Positions 1-8,232 of a stretch of DNA of 64,000 nucleotides are shown here, one piece after another (position 1 is the stretch's first letter; every line of letters starts with the position of its first letter). The notes below the pieces were generated by a model. The model was not told where the DNA came from and made no database searches. It saw only the letters and a list, made by a program, of their open reading frames with translations. Source of the stretch: G020348385 sp964538085 (lineage in GTDB: Bacteria; Acidobacteriota; Aminicenantia; Aminicenantales; Aminicenantaceae); the NCBI GenBank assembly GCA_964538085.1, contig CAZIDF010000002.1, positions 124,001 to 188,000 on the forward strand, written 5' to 3'. Both the position numbers and the translations under genes were made by a program.

Positions 1-243
1 CCATTTCGCCAACTGAAAGGCCAATTCTTCTGTTTCCCAATAATATTTGGTGAGCAGGGAACCTTTCTGATCGTGCTTGGCTTTGGAGGAGCCCAAAAAT
101 AGCACGGTACTGTTGATTTTTTGTTCATTCAATCTTTTGAGCGGTTCGATATACTCACTCAGGATCCGTATGGTCCGTGCTTCATCGGAATTTAGAAACT
201 CCAGGTTTTTGTATGCCTTTACAGGGTTTTCGTCTTTTCTCAT
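1..243 (-). CDS. LOG/TIGR00730-family Rossmann-fold protein, N-terminal part
   Basis: Reading the minus strand from the ATG at 243 gives 81 in-frame codons that run off the left edge, so only the N-terminus is here. The start MRKDENPVKAYKN, then a stretch with FLNSDEARTIRILSEY and later VLFLGSSKAKHD and LLTKYYWETEELA, is the pattern I recognise from the longer TIGR00730/LOG-like proteins (often misnamed lysine decarboxylases), where the VLFLGS strand begins the nucleotide-binding fold. A GAGG Shine-Dalgarno lies about 6 nt before the ATG. Family function (cytokinin-riboside monophosphate phosphoribohydrolase-like nucleotide hydrolysis) is known for relatives, but the catalytic PGGxGTxxE motif is outside the window. 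Confidence 0.75.
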   Translation of the reverse strand, partial: MRKDENPVKAYKNLEFLNSDEARTIRILSEYIEPLKRLNEQKINSTVLFLGSSKAKHDQKGSLLTKYYWETEELAFQLAKW

Positions 244-288
244 TTTCGCCTCTTTATTAGCTTTATGGTCTACTCACGACACGGGAAA

Positions 289-318
289 AGTATAAGGGAA
301 ATAATCAGGAATGTCCAA
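289..318 (-). promoter_or_regulatory. Candidate sigma70-type promoter for the LOG-family gene
   Basis: On the minus strand TTGGAC (318-313) and TATACT (294-289) are 18 nt apart, about 46 nt upstream of the ATG at 243. Weak -35, good -10; no experimental support. Confidence 0.35.
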
Positions 319-353
319 ACACAAGCTAGGACGTGCCATTCTCGTTTTTGTGT

Positions 354-382
354 TTGAACTTTAATGCTTTCTATTATATTAT
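354..382 (+). promoter_or_regulatory. Candidate sigma70-type promoter for the purine operon
   Basis: TTGAAC (354-359), 17-nt spacer, TATTAT (377-382), 55 nt upstream of the IMP cyclohydrolase ATG. It diverges from the promoter-like element of the minus-strand gene, so the 194-bp gap probably drives both directions. Confidence 0.5.
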
Positions 383-437
383 CCTTACTCCTCTTCGATT
401 AAAGCGGAGGAATAGCTCTCGCATATAAAAGGGCCAC

Positions 438-1151
438 ATGTTTAAAGAATATCCAGGACGTCTCATCATTATCGGGCAAGAGAAAAAAGAGGAAAATGTT
501 TTGGCCGTTTATGCCATCACGGGCCGATCTGCTTCGAGCCAGGCCCGAAAACTGGAGCAAGAAGCGGAAACGATCTGGGTTAAGCCTACAGACAAAGACC
601 TGTTGAAACAAGGAAACATCGAGCTCTTGATCTACCCGAGCGTTTTCTGCCTCCCTCAGGGGATCGCCATCAGCAACGGTAAACAAACCGTGGATGTCAT
701 GGCTTGTTTGGGCCAAGGAGAAAGCGCAGCAGAAATTCTCTCTTTTGCCTTGAGACATTGGGACTATGAACCCGATGCACCGACATTCACACCAAGAATA
801 AGCGGATGTGTTTTGCCGAACGATAGTGCCGCTCTCAGTCTGATTAAAAAAGCCTCGGATGATTCTACCCTAAGGAACATCTATGAATTTGGCCTCACCC
901 CAGGAAAAGCCAGGATGATCATGACATACGAGGGAGAAAACAAGGATCCCCTCCCATCTTACATCGGAGAACCCCAAGAAATCGACATAATGGGCACATC
1001 AGCGGAAGAGGTTGCCGAATATGTTTATGCATCTCTGTCTCCCAATAAAGGAGGTCGAGATTTTCGGGTGGCGGTGGCCTGTGTATTCGGGATCGATATG
1101 ATAGCGAGCAAATTCGAAACTCATATCATAAACAGATCGGAAAGGAAATAA
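438..1151 (+). CDS. purO: IMP cyclohydrolase, PurO-like (IMP_cyclohyd family)
   Basis: 237 residues resembling the single-domain IMP cyclohydrolase family first described in archaea (PurO), which closes FAICAR to IMP in the last step of purine synthesis. Recognised from overall pattern: an N-terminal GRLIIIGQEK segment, an internal AYAITGRSA..R stretch and a conserved NDNP-like region; I cannot list catalytic residues with certainty. The next gene, 7 bp downstream, encodes only the formyltransferase half of PurH, so this protein supplies the missing cyclohydrolase activity, which strongly supports the call. Probably cytoplasmic and co-transcribed with it from the promoter at 354-382. Start ATG 438 has a modest AAGGG upstream. 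Confidence 0.8.
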   Translation: MFKEYPGRLIIIGQEKKEENVLAVYAITGRSASSQARKLEQEAETIWVKPTDKDLLKQGNIELLIYPSVFCLPQGIAISNGKQTVDVMACLGQGESAAEILSFALRHWDYEPDAPTFTPRISGCVLPNDSAALSLIKKASDDSTLRNIYEFGLTPGKARMIMTYEGENKDPLPSYIGEPQEIDIMGTSAEEVAEYVYASLSPNKGGRDFRVAVACVFGIDMIASKFETHIINRSERK

Positions 1152-1158
1152 ATCTGAG

Positions 1159-2238
1159 ATGGAAAAATTCGACAAAACCACTCGCAAACAGTATAGAACC
1201 CAGGTGGAAGAGCATTTTCCGGACTTTATACGGTGGGGAAATCTTGAATTCCAGAAAAAACTTTCGATGAGGTATGGTGAGAACCCTGGATATCCTGCGG
1301 CATTTTATCAAGAATCCGGAGCATCCGGCCCTAATATGGCCTCCATCCAGGTCATTCAACAGGGCACAAAAGGTTTGAGTTACATCAACATCGGAGATAT
1401 GGACCTGGGGCTCAGGCTTGTGAAGAAACTTTCCAGCATTTATCGTGATCGTCACATCAGCGTCCTGGTGAAACATGAAATGCCGAGCGGTGTGGCTATG
1501 GGAAAGGGGTCCGCCGATGTTTTTCAGAAGGCATGGGGGTGTGATCCTCTTTCCAACTTCGGAAGTGTCGATGTATTCAATTTTGCTATCGACAAACCTT
1601 TGGCCGAGATTATCGTCGAGAAGGGACGAAACGTGGAGGTGGTCTTCGCTCCTGATTTTGCTCCTGATGCCCTCGAAATTTTGGAAACACGAAAACCTCT
1701 GCGTGTGGTGAAGATCGGCGCGTCAATAGATGATCTATCTTTGGATAATGGCCTGGAATTCAAGAGAGTCGAGGGAGGGCTTCTCGTTCAGAAGCGATTC
1801 GATTCCAAGATCGCATCTCCGGAGTCTGTGGAAATCATATCCAAACGCGTCCCGGGAAAAGAAGAAATAGAAGCAGCGATTTTCTGTTGGACGGTAGCTT
1901 GTTTTACCCGGTCCAATGCCATCGTGATCGGATCCACGGACAAGATCCACGGGATCGGTTCCGGCCAGAGAAGCCGCATCGATGCGGCTGAGGATGCCAT
2001 CAAGTTTTCAAAGAGAGGGTATGGCTCTCAAGGCTGTGTGATGGCATCGGATGCTTTCATGCCTTTCACGGATGTCGTAGAAATCGCTGCCGCGAGCGGA
2101 ATCACAGCGATCATCTATCCTTTAGGATCTATCAGGGATCAGGAGGTTCTTCAGGTGGCAAATGATTTGGGTTTGGCCATGATCATCACAAAAAAACCGG
2201 GCGAAACCGATAGTGAAAGGTGCTTCTTGCATAGATAA
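1159..2238 (+). CDS. purH: Stand-alone AICAR formyltransferase (PurH C-terminal domain)
   Basis: 359 residues that align with the transformylase part of bifunctional PurH and lack the N-terminal MGS-like IMP cyclohydrolase domain (full PurH is about 520). Visible family motifs: RYGENP (38-43), the catalytic Lys-His pair in VKHEMPSG (K105, H106), DPLSNFG (129-135), SNAIVIG (252-258), GIGSGQRSR (265-273) and a MASDAFMPF signature near residue 290. It transfers a formyl group to AICAR to give FAICAR, normally from 10-formyl-THF. Sits 7 bp after purO, so the two form the complete terminal purine module as separate polypeptides. Confidence 0.88.
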   Translation: MEKFDKTTRKQYRTQVEEHFPDFIRWGNLEFQKKLSMRYGENPGYPAAFYQESGASGPNMASIQVIQQGTKGLSYINIGDMDLGLRLVKKLSSIYRDRHISVLVKHEMPSGVAMGKGSADVFQKAWGCDPLSNFGSVDVFNFAIDKPLAEIIVEKGRNVEVVFAPDFAPDALEILETRKPLRVVKIGASIDDLSLDNGLEFKRVEGGLLVQKRFDSKIASPESVEIISKRVPGKEEIEAAIFCWTVACFTRSNAIVIGSTDKIHGIGSGQRSRIDAAEDAIKFSKRGYGSQGCVMASDAFMPFTDVVEIAAASGITAIIYPLGSIRDQEVLQVANDLGLAMIITKKPGETDSERCFLHR

Positions 2239-2261
2239 TTTGGATCAAGGCATCATTCGGC

Positions 2262-2289
2262 TTGACTATAAATCCAATAGGAATATAAT
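2262..2289 (+). promoter_or_regulatory. Candidate sigma70-type promoter for malic enzyme
   Basis: TTGACT (2262-2267), 16-nt spacer, TATAAT (2284-2289), about 80 nt before the likely TTG start. The gap since purH is otherwise AT-rich without obvious structure. Confidence 0.55.
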
Positions 2290-2367
2290 AAGGACCTTTT
2301 AAATATCATTATACAATTTTTTTAGGCATCATAATATACCGATGGAATGATGCCCAAGGAGGGACCT

Positions 2368-3717
2368 TTGAAAGAAGTCACAGTGGAAGAGCTGTTAGCC
2401 AAAGCGGAACAGCCGTCTAAAGATGCTTTGCGTCTTCATCCATTTTACAGGGGAAAGATCGAAGTCTTACCCAAGTGCCGGATAAGGGATTTCAGCGATT
2501 TCGGCATTTGGTACACTCCCGGAGTCGCAGCTCCATGTAAAGAAATCCATGCTGACATAGAAAAAGCATACGAAATGACCAACAAATGGAATTTTGTAGC
2601 GGTCGTTTCGGATGGCTCGCGTGTCCTAGGTCTGGGAGATATCGGACCGGAGGCCGGCCTCCCGGTTATGGAAGGGAAGGCTTTGTTGTACAAATATCTG
2701 GGTGGCGTCGATGCCTTTCCGATCTGCCTGGATACGAAGGAGCCCAAAGAAATTATCCAGGCTGTAAAATGGCTTCAGCCCACCTTTGGCGGAATCAACC
2801 TCGAAGATATTGCCCATCCCAAATGTTTCCACATCTTGGATACGCTTAGGAAAGAGATGGAAATTCCTGTCTGGCATGATGATCAGCAGGGGACAGCATG
2901 CGTGACTGTGGCTGGATTGCTGAATGCCGTCAAAATCGTCGGAAAAAAGATGGAAGACATTAACGTGGCCCTGATCGGTGCAGGAGCAGCAAATATAGCC
3001 ATTTCCAGGCTTATCATCACAGCCGGAGTCAATCCAGAAAATATAATTGCGGTGGATTCCAAAGGAATTTTGCACAAAGACAGGGGCGACAGAGAGATGC
3101 TGAAAACGAAATACAAAGAAAAATGGCACCTGTGTGAAATGACGAATTCCAGGGGCGTCAAGGGGGATATCAAAGAAGCGATGGAAGGAGCCGATGTCGT
3201 TCTTTCCGCTTCAAAACCTGGTCCTGGTGTCATCAAAAAAGAATGGATAGAACAAATGGCCGAAGACGCTATCGTTTTCGCATCTGCCAATCCGATACCG
3301 GAGATTTGGCCTTGGGAGGCAAGAGAAGCAGGAGCCAGAATCATCGCAACAGGCCGTTCGGACTTCCCGAACCAGGTGAATAATTCTCTCGGATTTCCCG
3401 GCATATTCAGAGGAGCTTTGGATATCCGTGCGACAAAGATTACCGATGAAATGTGCATTGAAGCGGCAAAAGAGCTGGCTAAAGTTGCGGAAGACCACGG
3501 GATCAGCGAGGATTATATCGTTCCCAACATGGATCAATGGGAAGTTTTTCCAAGAGAAGCTGTTGCTGTCGGCACCAAAGGAATCGAGCAAGGTGTGGCA
3601 AGGATCAAGCGGCCAGCCAAGGAAAGATTCAAACAAGCCGAAACCATCATAAAAAAAGCCAGGGATGAAGTTCAAATGTTGATGAAGGAAGGATTTATCG
3701 AAGATCCTGACAAATAA
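2368..3717 (+). CDS. NAD(P)-dependent malic enzyme
   Basis: Oxidative decarboxylation of malate to pyruvate. The short bacterial malic-enzyme type (about 450 residues): YTPGVAAPC substrate loop, GLGDIGPEAGLPVMEGKALL, DIAHPKCF, WHDDQQGTA metal-site region and the Rossmann motif IGAGAANIAI. No phosphotransacetylase domain, unlike E. coli MaeB. The open frame extends to ATG 2347, but AAGGAGG at 2356-2362 lies inside that extension, exactly 5 nt before the in-frame TTG at 2368, so I take TTG 2368 (449 aa, start LKEVTVEELL). Own promoter at 2262; probably monocistronic. Confidence 0.9.
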   Translation: MKEVTVEELLAKAEQPSKDALRLHPFYRGKIEVLPKCRIRDFSDFGIWYTPGVAAPCKEIHADIEKAYEMTNKWNFVAVVSDGSRVLGLGDIGPEAGLPVMEGKALLYKYLGGVDAFPICLDTKEPKEIIQAVKWLQPTFGGINLEDIAHPKCFHILDTLRKEMEIPVWHDDQQGTACVTVAGLLNAVKIVGKKMEDINVALIGAGAANIAISRLIITAGVNPENIIAVDSKGILHKDRGDREMLKTKYKEKWHLCEMTNSRGVKGDIKEAMEGADVVLSASKPGPGVIKKEWIEQMAEDAIVFASANPIPEIWPWEAREAGARIIATGRSDFPNQVNNSLGFPGIFRGALDIRATKITDEMCIEAAKELAKVAEDHGISEDYIVPNMDQWEVFPREAVAVGTKGIEQGVARIKRPAKERFKQAETIIKKARDEVQMLMKEGFIEDPDK

Positions 3718-3796
3718 AAAAGACTGAATCGCGCTTCTTCTGCTTGTAAGGGAAAACCATTGGTATCTAAGCGAGTATATTTATTTAATTAAAATA

Positions 3797-3826
3797 CTTG
3801 ACAAAACAGCACTCAGGTTTTATATT
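3797..3826 (+). promoter_or_regulatory. dnaK promoter with overlapping HAIR-like HspR operator
   Basis: A near-perfect vegetative promoter, TTGACA (3798-3803), 17 nt, TATATT (3821-3826). Overlapping the -35 is CTTGACA-N7-ACTCAGG (3797-3817), which matches 11 of 14 positions of the HspR-associated inverted repeat CTTGAGT-N7-ACTCAAG with exactly the right spacing. The operon encodes an HspR homologue at 6942, so autorepression by promoter occlusion is the natural reading. The match is seen; binding is inferred. Confidence 0.65.
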
Positions 3827-3870
3827 TATATTACACTAAACGTTATTATGAAATAATTTGGAGGAAATAA

Positions 3871-5802
3871 ATGTCAAAGATTATAGGTATCGATTTAGGA
3901 ACGACAAATTCAGTCGTGGCCGTTATGGAGGGAGATAAGCCCAAAATTATCCCGAACGAAGAGGGTGGCCGAACGACTCCATCTGTTGTCGCCTTTACAG
4001 AAAAAGGTGAAAGATTGGTCGGCCAAGTGGCGAAAAGACAAAGAGTCACGAACCCGGAGAATACGATCTATTCGATCAAGAGGTTCATGGGTCGACGCCA
4101 AGCCGAAGTTCCGGATGAAATCAAGCAAGTTCCGTTCAAAGTCACGAAAGATTCCAAGGGGAATGTTGTTGTCGAGGCATTGGGGAAAAAGTATGCGCCC
4201 CCGGAGATCTCCGCCATTATACTGCAAAAGCTGAAAAAAGCCGCAGAAGATTATTTAGGCGAAAAAGTCGAAAAAGCTGTTATCACAGTCCCCGCTTACT
4301 TTAACGACAGCCAGCGAAAAGCGACAAAAGATGCGGGCACGATCGCAGGATTGGACGTTGTCCGGATCATCAACGAGCCCACCGCTGCTGCCCTGGCCTA
4401 TGGAATGGACAAAAAAAAGGATCAGACGATCGCCGTTTATGATTTTGGTGGTGGGACTTTTGATATATCCATTCTAGAAGTCGGAGAAGGCGTTGTCGAA
4501 GTCAAATCGACTAACGGGGATACTCATCTCGGCGGAGATGACATCGACCAAAGAGTTCAGGATTGGTTAGTTGCGGAGTTCAAAAAAGAATCAGGTATCG
4601 ACCTCACCAAAGATAAAATGGCTCTTCAGAGACTGAAAGAGGCCGCGGAAAAGGCGAAAATGGAACTCTCCACAACCATGGAAAGCGAGATCAACCTTCC
4701 TTTCGTTACGGCCGATGCTGCGGGGCCAAAACACCTCCTGATGAAACTTTCGCGATCGAAGCTGGAACAGCTGATGGAAGATCTGATCGAAAGGACAAAA
4801 CAACCCTGTGTGCAAGCCCTAAAAGATGCGGGATTGAAACCTGAAGACATCAATGAGGTTATTCTCGTGGGTGGTTCAACGCGCATACCCATGGTTCAGC
4901 AGTCTGTTAAAGATCTTTTTAAAAAAGAACCCCATAGGGGAGTTAACCCGGATGAGGTCGTGGCTGCCGGAGCCGCTATTCAAGGCGCTGTTCTTGCTGG
5001 GGATGTGAAGGATGTCCTCCTGCTCGACGTAACACCGTTGACTCTTGGGATCGAAACCTTGGGAGCGGTATTCACGAAAATGATCGCCAGGAACACGACT
5101 ATCCCCACTAAAAAGACCGAAATATTTTCGACCGCTTCCGATAATCAACCCAGTGTGGAAATCCATATTCTCCAGGGAGAAAGAGAGATGGCCTCGAACA
5201 ACAGGTCATTGGGCCGTTTTCACCTCGATGGGATCCCCCCGGCACCGAGAGGTATCCCGAAGATAGAGGTGACATTCGACATCGATGCCAACGGTATCCT
5301 TCATGTGTCAGCTAAAGACATGGGTACGGGCAAACAACAGGCCATCACGATCACCGGGCATTCCGGATTGGACGAAAAAGAGATCGATCAAATGGTCAAA
5401 GATGCCGATGCTCACTCAGCCGAAGACAAAACGAGGCGTGAGATCATCGATATGAAAAATCAAGCTGATCAGATGGTATACAGTCTGGAGAAACTATTAC
5501 GGGAAAATAATGAAAAAATTCCGGCTGATGAGGCCACACGGGTCCAAACCGAGATAGATAACACGAAAAAAGCGATAGAAGGGGAGGATGTCGAGGCCAT
5601 TAAACAGGCTATGGAAAAACTTTCCCAGGCTTCCCACAAACTCACCGAGATGATTTACCAGCAAGCCACCCAGCAGCAACAAGCTGAAGGTCCTCAAAGT
5701 GACTCAAGGGAACAGCAAGCTCAGCCACAAGATCAGGAGACAGGAGAGGAATCTGAGGAGGAAGTGATCGATGCCGAAGTCGTAGACGAAGAGAATAAAT
5801 AA
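3871..5802 (+). CDS. dnaK: Molecular chaperone DnaK (full length, copy 1)
   Basis: 643 residues, normal for Hsp70. N-terminal ATPase with IIGIDLGTTNS and the phosphate-binding loop VYDFGGGTFD, interdomain linker DVLLLDVTPLTLG, beta substrate-binding domain, helical lid, and the acidic C-terminal tail ending EVIDAEVVDEENK typical of bacterial DnaK. Start ATG 3871 has GGAGG at 3861-3865. First gene of a stress operon; dnaJ follows after 31 bp. No grpE in this operon; the only grpE in the window is at 33118, so nucleotide exchange probably comes from there. Confidence 0.98.
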   Translation: MSKIIGIDLGTTNSVVAVMEGDKPKIIPNEEGGRTTPSVVAFTEKGERLVGQVAKRQRVTNPENTIYSIKRFMGRRQAEVPDEIKQVPFKVTKDSKGNVVVEALGKKYAPPEISAIILQKLKKAAEDYLGEKVEKAVITVPAYFNDSQRKATKDAGTIAGLDVVRIINEPTAAALAYGMDKKKDQTIAVYDFGGGTFDISILEVGEGVVEVKSTNGDTHLGGDDIDQRVQDWLVAEFKKESGIDLTKDKMALQRLKEAAEKAKMELSTTMESEINLPFVTADAAGPKHLLMKLSRSKLEQLMEDLIERTKQPCVQALKDAGLKPEDINEVILVGGSTRIPMVQQSVKDLFKKEPHRGVNPDEVVAAGAAIQGAVLAGDVKDVLLLDVTPLTLGIETLGAVFTKMIARNTTIPTKKTEIFSTASDNQPSVEIHILQGEREMASNNRSLGRFHLDGIPPAPRGIPKIEVTFDIDANGILHVSAKDMGTGKQQAITITGHSGLDEKEIDQMVKDADAHSAEDKTRREIIDMKNQADQMVYSLEKLLRENNEKIPADEATRVQTEIDNTKKAIEGEDVEAIKQAMEKLSQASHKLTEMIYQQATQQQQAEGPQSDSREQQAQPQDQETGEESEEEVIDAEVVDEENK

Positions 5803-5833
5803 ATACTTCTCCTGGAGATGAGGAAGGTCCGGG

Positions 5834-6940
5834 ATGGCACGAGATTATTATCAGATCTTAGGGGTCGACAAAAAAGCCTCTACAGCTGATATAAAAAAAG
5901 CTTACAGAAAGCTAGCTCGCAAATACCATCCCGACCTGAATCCCGGGGATAAATCTGCTGAGGCTAAATTCAAGGAGATTCAGGAAGCCTATGCTGTTCT
6001 GAGCGACTCTAAAAAGCGTTCCCAATACGACCAGTTCGGGTTTGTCGGCAATGTCCCGCCCGGTGGAGGCCCGCAACAGCAGACCTACACTTCCGGTTTC
6101 GATGGATTCGATTTTTCCAGCTTTGGGTCCTCCCCGTTCCAGGATGTTTTTTCCAATATTTTTGGATCCAGGACTCAGGCAGCTCAAAGACCTCAAAGGG
6201 GAGAAGACCTTCATTACACCATGAAAGTCGGATTCCATGACGCCATAGATGGTGTGAAGACGCGCATCAAGCTCACGCGAATGGTCAGCTGCACTTCCTG
6301 TGGGGGAAAAGGATATGTGGGGAGTGGGGGACAGGGTGCCTGTCCTGCCTGTGGAGGAACCGGTCAAGCCTCTCTGCAGCGGGGATTCATGAAGTTCGCC
6401 TCTCCTTGTACCGCCTGCGGAGGGACCGGTAAATCGAAGGGGACACAGTGTTCTTCTTGTCACGGTTCAGGTCTGAGGCCCAAGTCCGATCTCATCAGTG
6501 TCCGTATTCCGGCAGGAGTCGATACAGGATCCAAAGTCAGGATAGCTGGAAAGGGCAATGCCGGTAGGAATGGGGGACCTGTCGGAGATCTTTTTATCAC
6601 GATTGAGGTTGATACCCATCGCTTCTTCAAGCGGAAAGGCAAAAATATCTATGTCAGAGTCCCGATCACCGTGCCTGAAGCGACTCTCGGCGCAAAAATC
6701 CAGGTACCGACACTATACGGGAAAACGACGATCCGGATCCCTCCAGGGACAAAATCGGGTCAAAAGTTCAGGCTCCGGGATAAGGGAGCTCCTCTCCCAG
6801 GAAAAAAAATAAAAGGAGACCAGCATGTGGAAGTCTTTATCGTTCCACCTCCTTTCGAAGACGAGAAAATTCGGGAACTGATGAATGAACTCCAGAAAAT
6901 TTCTACGGAGAATCCAAGAGAAAAATTAGAGGTTCATTAA
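5834..6940 (+). CDS. dnaJ: Co-chaperone DnaJ (copy 1)
   Basis: 368 residues with complete type-I architecture: J domain with HPD at 32-34, Gly/Phe-rich linker (about 73-115), four CxxCxGxG zinc-finger repeats (CTSCGGKG, CPACGGTG, CTACGGTG, CSSCHGSG; about 146-215) and the C-terminal client-binding domains. Delivers substrates to DnaK and stimulates its ATPase. Thirty-one bp after dnaK; only one base separates its stop from the HspR start, indicating tight coupling. Confidence 0.97.
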   Translation: MARDYYQILGVDKKASTADIKKAYRKLARKYHPDLNPGDKSAEAKFKEIQEAYAVLSDSKKRSQYDQFGFVGNVPPGGGPQQQTYTSGFDGFDFSSFGSSPFQDVFSNIFGSRTQAAQRPQRGEDLHYTMKVGFHDAIDGVKTRIKLTRMVSCTSCGGKGYVGSGGQGACPACGGTGQASLQRGFMKFASPCTACGGTGKSKGTQCSSCHGSGLRPKSDLISVRIPAGVDTGSKVRIAGKGNAGRNGGPVGDLFITIEVDTHRFFKRKGKNIYVRVPITVPEATLGAKIQVPTLYGKTTIRIPPGTKSGQKFRLRDKGAPLPGKKIKGDQHVEVFIVPPPFEDEKIRELMNELQKISTENPREKLEVH

Positions 6941-6941
6941 A

Positions 6942-7355
6942 ATGAATGGAAGGGAAGGATCCAAGAAATTTTACCACATCAGCGCTGTCGCTCAAATGTA
7001 CGATATTCATCCGCAGACTTTGAGATTGTATGAGAGGGAAGGTTTGCTCAAGCCCTCGCGAAGCGACGGCAACACTCGTCTATACAGTGAAGATGACTTG
7101 AGCCAACTCGAATTCATCCTCAGTTTGACAAGAGACCTAGGTGTAAACCTAGCAGGAGTTGAAGTTGTCATCAACATGAAACATAGAATGAATCAAATCG
7201 AGGCAGAAGTGAATGAGTTTTTGGAATACGTAAAGAGAGAATTTCTCGAGGGTCAGGAGGAGGAGTTCGAACATAGACGGCGAGCCCTGATCCGGATTAC
7301 TCCGGGAAAGATCATAAAATTTGAGCGAATCGAGAAAAAAAAGGATGAGAAATAA
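6942..7355 (+). CDS. hspR: MerR-family heat-shock repressor HspR
   Basis: 137 residues. N-terminal MerR-type winged helix with the HspR hallmark HPQTLRLYEREGLLKPSR, then NTRLYSEDDL and GVNLAGVEVV, followed by a coiled-coil-like segment. HspR represses dnaK operons through HAIR sites, usually with DnaK as co-repressor; it lacks the effector domain of other MerR proteins. Location directly after dnaJ matches actinobacterial and Helicobacter-type arrangements, and a HAIR-like site sits on the operon promoter at 3797-3817. ATG 6942 follows the dnaJ stop by one base. Confidence 0.9.
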   Translation: MNGREGSKKFYHISAVAQMYDIHPQTLRLYEREGLLKPSRSDGNTRLYSEDDLSQLEFILSLTRDLGVNLAGVEVVINMKHRMNQIEAEVNEFLEYVKREFLEGQEEEFEHRRRALIRITPGKIIKFERIEKKKDEK

Positions 7356-8232
7356 ATTCAAAGATTCTCTCGATTCCAAAAATATCTCATGTTACCTCGC
7401 ACAAATTTCCAAGTTTCCCCAGTTGACACCCAAAGAAGAAAAGGATCTTGGGCATCTAATACAGCAGGGCGATAAAAAAGCACAGGGAAAGCTTGTCGAA
7501 TCGAACTTGAGGTTCGTTGTGTCCTATGCAAAAAAATACAGAGGAATGGGACTGGATTTGCCGGATCTTATCAACGAAGGGAATCTAGGGTTGATCGAAG
7601 CGGCCAAGCGTTTCGATCCCTCAAAAAATGTCAAGTTCATATCCTATGCGGTGTGGTGGATCAGGCAGGCCATCATTCATGCTTTGACAAAGTATTCCCG
7701 CATTTATCACATCCCGCAAAAACTTTCCGATCAAATTTCCGAGATGAAAAAAGTGAAGGCTCAACTTAAAAGGGACCTCGGAAGGGAAGCGACAAGAGAA
7801 GAAATTGCAGCACGAATGAAGATCGATGTCATGGAAGTGGAGGACATGGAAATTTTGACAGGAAAAGATATATCCCTGAGCGATAAATATCATGACGATG
7901 ATGTGGAAATAGGGGACAGAATCAAAGACAGCCTCTCTCCTTCTGTTGAGTATCAGATCATTAAGAACTCTGTGCAGGAAAATATTCGAGACATCCTGAA
8001 TGAATTGGAAGAAAAGGAAGCAGATGTGTTAAAATTAAGGTTCGGGATATTTGACAAGACACTGGAAGAAAAATACGGGATCGAGGAAATGGATAAAGGC
8101 CCGAACACTCTCCAGGAGATAGGAGACAAACTCCATTTAACGAGAGAGAGAATTAGACAGATAGAAAAAAAAGGGATGAGGAAGTTAGCCCATTCTCGCA
8201 AACTTCAACAGTTGAGAGGATACTTGAATTGA
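7345..8232 (+). CDS. Sigma-70 family RNA polymerase sigma factor
   Basis: About 295 residues from ATG 7345 (an in-frame TTG at 7321 is possible but the ATG follows an AAGG). Has region 1.2-like ISKFPQLTPKEEKDL, region 2 with DLINEGNLGLIEAAKRFD and FISYAVWWIRQAI, region 3 and a region 4 helix-turn-helix LTRERIRQIEKKGMRKL. No region 1.1 and no long non-conserved insert, so its size is that of RpoH/RpoS-type factors; I cannot tell whether it is a stress sigma or a compact primary one. Overlaps the hspR end by 11 bp, hence translational coupling to the heat-shock repressor, which argues for a stress role. Confidence 0.88.
   Translation: MRNKFKDSLDSKNISCYLAQISKFPQLTPKEEKDLGHLIQQGDKKAQGKLVESNLRFVVSYAKKYRGMGLDLPDLINEGNLGLIEAAKRFDPSKNVKFISYAVWWIRQAIIHALTKYSRIYHIPQKLSDQISEMKKVKAQLKRDLGREATREEIAARMKIDVMEVEDMEILTGKDISLSDKYHDDDVEIGDRIKDSLSPSVEYQIIKNSVQENIRDILNELEEKEADVLKLRFGIFDKTLEEKYGIEEMDKGPNTLQEIGDKLHLTRERIRQIEKKGMRKLAHSRKLQQLRGYLN

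Noticed and set aside
77..295. Plus-strand 72-aa open frame at the left edge
   Set aside because: It is antisense to the clearly recognisable LOG-family N-terminus (243-1, minus) and has no conserved features.
3807..3815. CAGCACTC as a CIRCE half-site before dnaK1
   Set aside because: No matching GAGTGCTAA arm 9 nt away; the bases are explained better by the HAIR-like right half-site.
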